A stretch of DNA of 7,080 nucleotides from B8-G4 sp033720735 (GTDB taxonomy: Bacteria; Bacteroidota; Bacteroidia; Chitinophagales; Saprospiraceae): contig JAWWBX010000231.1 of the NCBI GenBank assembly GCA_033720735.1, positions 1 through 7,080 on the forward strand. The letters run 5' to 3'. Within the stretch, counting starts at the first letter, position 1. The number at the start of each line of letters is the position of its first letter. The position numbers and the translations under genes are program-made. This document shows positions 5,610 through 7,080 of this stretch, piece after piece. The notes below the pieces were generated by a model. The model was given only the letters and a program-made list of their open reading frames with translations. It ran no database searches and was not told the DNA's origin.

Positions 5610-7080
5610 TTAGAAGTTGGCTTTGATATGGAAGTTCACCTGCTTGGCGTAGGGGAACGGTGTCACCTCGATGGTGTTGGCCAGAACATTCCCTCCGAAA
5701 TTGGACACTTCCGGATCGTAGCTGTTGTAGTCGAAGATGTTGATCAGATTCCGTCCTGAGACACCGACTCTCACGTCGGCCGCACCATTCAATACGCCGT
5801 CGGGAATGTTGTAGTACAATCCGACTTCGCGCAGGCGGATGTAACCGGAATCTTCGATCCACGGTCCGGCATTGCCAGCAAACCACTGGTTTTTCCGGTA
5901 ATCGCCATTGACTTCCTGGCCAGCAGGATCAAGCGTGAGGTCATCGTAGTCCCAGGTCAGGTTGCCAAGATCCCAGAGCAATGTGCTCAGGTTGACACCT
6001 TCGCCACCTTGTTTCCAGTGCCACAGGAATGACAGTTCGAAGTCACCGAAGCTCACAAAATTGGACCAGGACAGGTTGAAGTCTGGCTCGGCATCACCGT
6101 AGACGCGGAAACCATCACCTTCCGGATCGAGGTCGCTGCAGTCCGAAGTCTCGCAGTCATCCGGATTGTACGTACCCACGATCTGCGTGGCGGATTTGCC
6201 CTCCTGGATGCGGTATTGACCAAGACTGGCGGCAAAACCTCCCAGGTTGAACGCGGGAATGTCCAGACGGGTGATCTCCGATGTGTTGGTCCAGAAGTTT
6301 AGCGTAGTACTCCAGGAGACATCAGCTGTCCGGATGACGTTGGCGTTGACCCCCACCTCAATGCCTTTGTTCTCCAGCTCACCGGCGTTGACCACCTTCC
6401 GGGTATATCCGGAGGAAGTCGGCACCTGCGCCCTCAGGAGCAGGTCGTCCACACTCTTGATGTAGTAAGTCACGTCAAGAATGATCCGGTTGGTAAACAG
6501 ACCGATATCGGTTCCGAACTCCAGCTCTTTCTGGCGCTCGGGCCCTACCGTCGTGTTGCCACGCAACGTATTGGTGACCAGCCCCGAGTTCAGACCGATC
6601 AGCGTTCCGTCATAGGCGTTAAAGCGATCGGGGAAGTTGGCAAACCGGCCAGCTTCACCATACGCAACACGGAGCTTCAGATTGTCGATCAATGTCGAGC
6701 TCCAGAAATCAAAGTTGTGCAGGTTCAGGGCTACGTTAGCTTTGGGGTAGGTGTAGAGTTCGTTGGCGTCACCATTGTTCGATGATTTGTCGAGACGCAC
6801 ACCAACCGTGGTGATGATCTTGTCACCCCAGTTGAACTCACCCTGGGCAAAGAAGCCTTTGTCCTGCTGGATCTCACGATTCTGAAATCCTGAGACACTG
6901 GCGGCCTGGTCAATATTGGTCTGTGAACCATTGAGGCCGGTGGCCGTGGTGATCACGGTATTCTGATCAAAGTCTTCCTGCGTCACACCGAGTTGCGTGC
7001 GCACTGTGACATCCTGGCTCGGATACCACGAGTGCACCAGGAATGCCGAGAGATTCGTGTTGGTGTTGACCGTCGTTCCG
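5610..7080 (-). CDS. SusC/RagA-type TonB-dependent receptor (partial, C-terminal half; 5' end off the right edge)
   Basis: An outer-membrane beta-barrel that imports nutrients using TonB energy, with the SusD protein as its lid. The frame stays open from the right edge, so the true start lies outside; an internal GTG at 7037 is not the start. The visible 489 residues of an expected 900-1,100 are barrel only: alternating polar/aromatic strands, EFGTDIGLFTNRIILDVTYY, GIEVGVNANVIRTADVSWS, PDFNLSWSNFVSFGDFELSF, then the typical SusC C-terminus with WIEDSGYIRLREVGLYYNIP, NLINIFDYNSYDPEVSNFGGN and terminal Phe (KANF), the usual barrel-insertion signal. The carboxypeptidase-like domain, TonB box and plug are not visible. 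The stop TAA is followed immediately by susD (21 bases to its preferred start), so they form one operon. SusC-type assignment is firm; the substrate is unknown. Confidence 0.94.
   Translation of the reverse strand, partial: GTTVNTNTNLSAFLVHSWYPSQDVTVRTQLGVTQEDFDQNTVITTATGLNGSQTNIDQAASVSGFQNREIQQDKGFFAQGEFNWGDKIITTVGVRLDKSSNNGDANELYTYPKANVALNLHNFDFWSSTLIDNLKLRVAYGEAGRFANFPDRFNAYDGTLIGLNSGLVTNTLRGNTTVGPERQKELEFGTDIGLFTNRIILDVTYYIKSVDDLLLRAQVPTSSGYTRKVVNAGELENKGIEVGVNANVIRTADVSWSTTLNFWTNTSEITRLDIPAFNLGGFAASLGQYRIQEGKSATQIVGTYNPDDCETSDCSDLDPEGDGFRVYGDAEPDFNLSWSNFVSFGDFELSFLWHWKQGGEGVNLSTLLWDLGNLTWDYDDLTLDPAGQEVNGDYRKNQWFAGNAGPWIEDSGYIRLREVGLYYNIPDGVLNGAADVRVGVSGRNLINIFDYNSYDPEVSNFGGNVLANTIEVTPFPYAKQVNFHIKANF

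Overview
The window looks like a moderately GC-rich chromosome fragment from the Bacteroidota/Rhodothermota side of the tree. Three things suggest this: a SusC/SusD outer-membrane uptake pair, two TAnnTTTG-type -7 promoter elements (upstream of paaE and of rpsT), and mostly Shine-Dalgarno-free starts. The exact lineage is inference; a GC-rich Rhodothermales-like organism would fit.

Left part (1-2566, minus strand): the start of a phenylacetate catabolic operon, transcribed leftward in the order paaE (reductase of the phenylacetyl-CoA epoxidase), a TetR-family regulator (PaaR-like), then paaA (catalytic subunit), which runs off the left edge. Each junction is a 4-base ATGA stop/start overlap, so translation is probably coupled. 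A pseudopalindrome close to the PaaR operator I recall from Thermus sits between a TAnnTTTG promoter element and the paaE start, which suggests autoregulation of the whole operon. A possible 38-codon, Phe-rich leader ORF also overlaps paaE by ATGA. It carries the only textbook Shine-Dalgarno sequence I found in the window.

Middle (2679-3794, plus strand): a divergently transcribed lipoprotein of the DUF3179 family. It is followed by rpsT (ribosomal protein S20) on the opposite strand, with a small symmetric hairpin between the two convergent genes.

Right part (4217-7080, minus strand): a SusC-like TonB-dependent receptor (C-terminal half only, the gene enters from the right edge) followed by its SusD-like lipoprotein partner. 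The pair ends in a strong intrinsic terminator, which separates it from the rpsT promoter downstream. The pair imports an unknown substrate; no catabolic enzyme for it lies in the window.

Most of the window is conventional. The part most worth a second look is the 225-base paaE/DUF3179 intergenic region, which packs an operator, a promoter, a nested inverted-repeat structure and the putative leader ORF into a small space.
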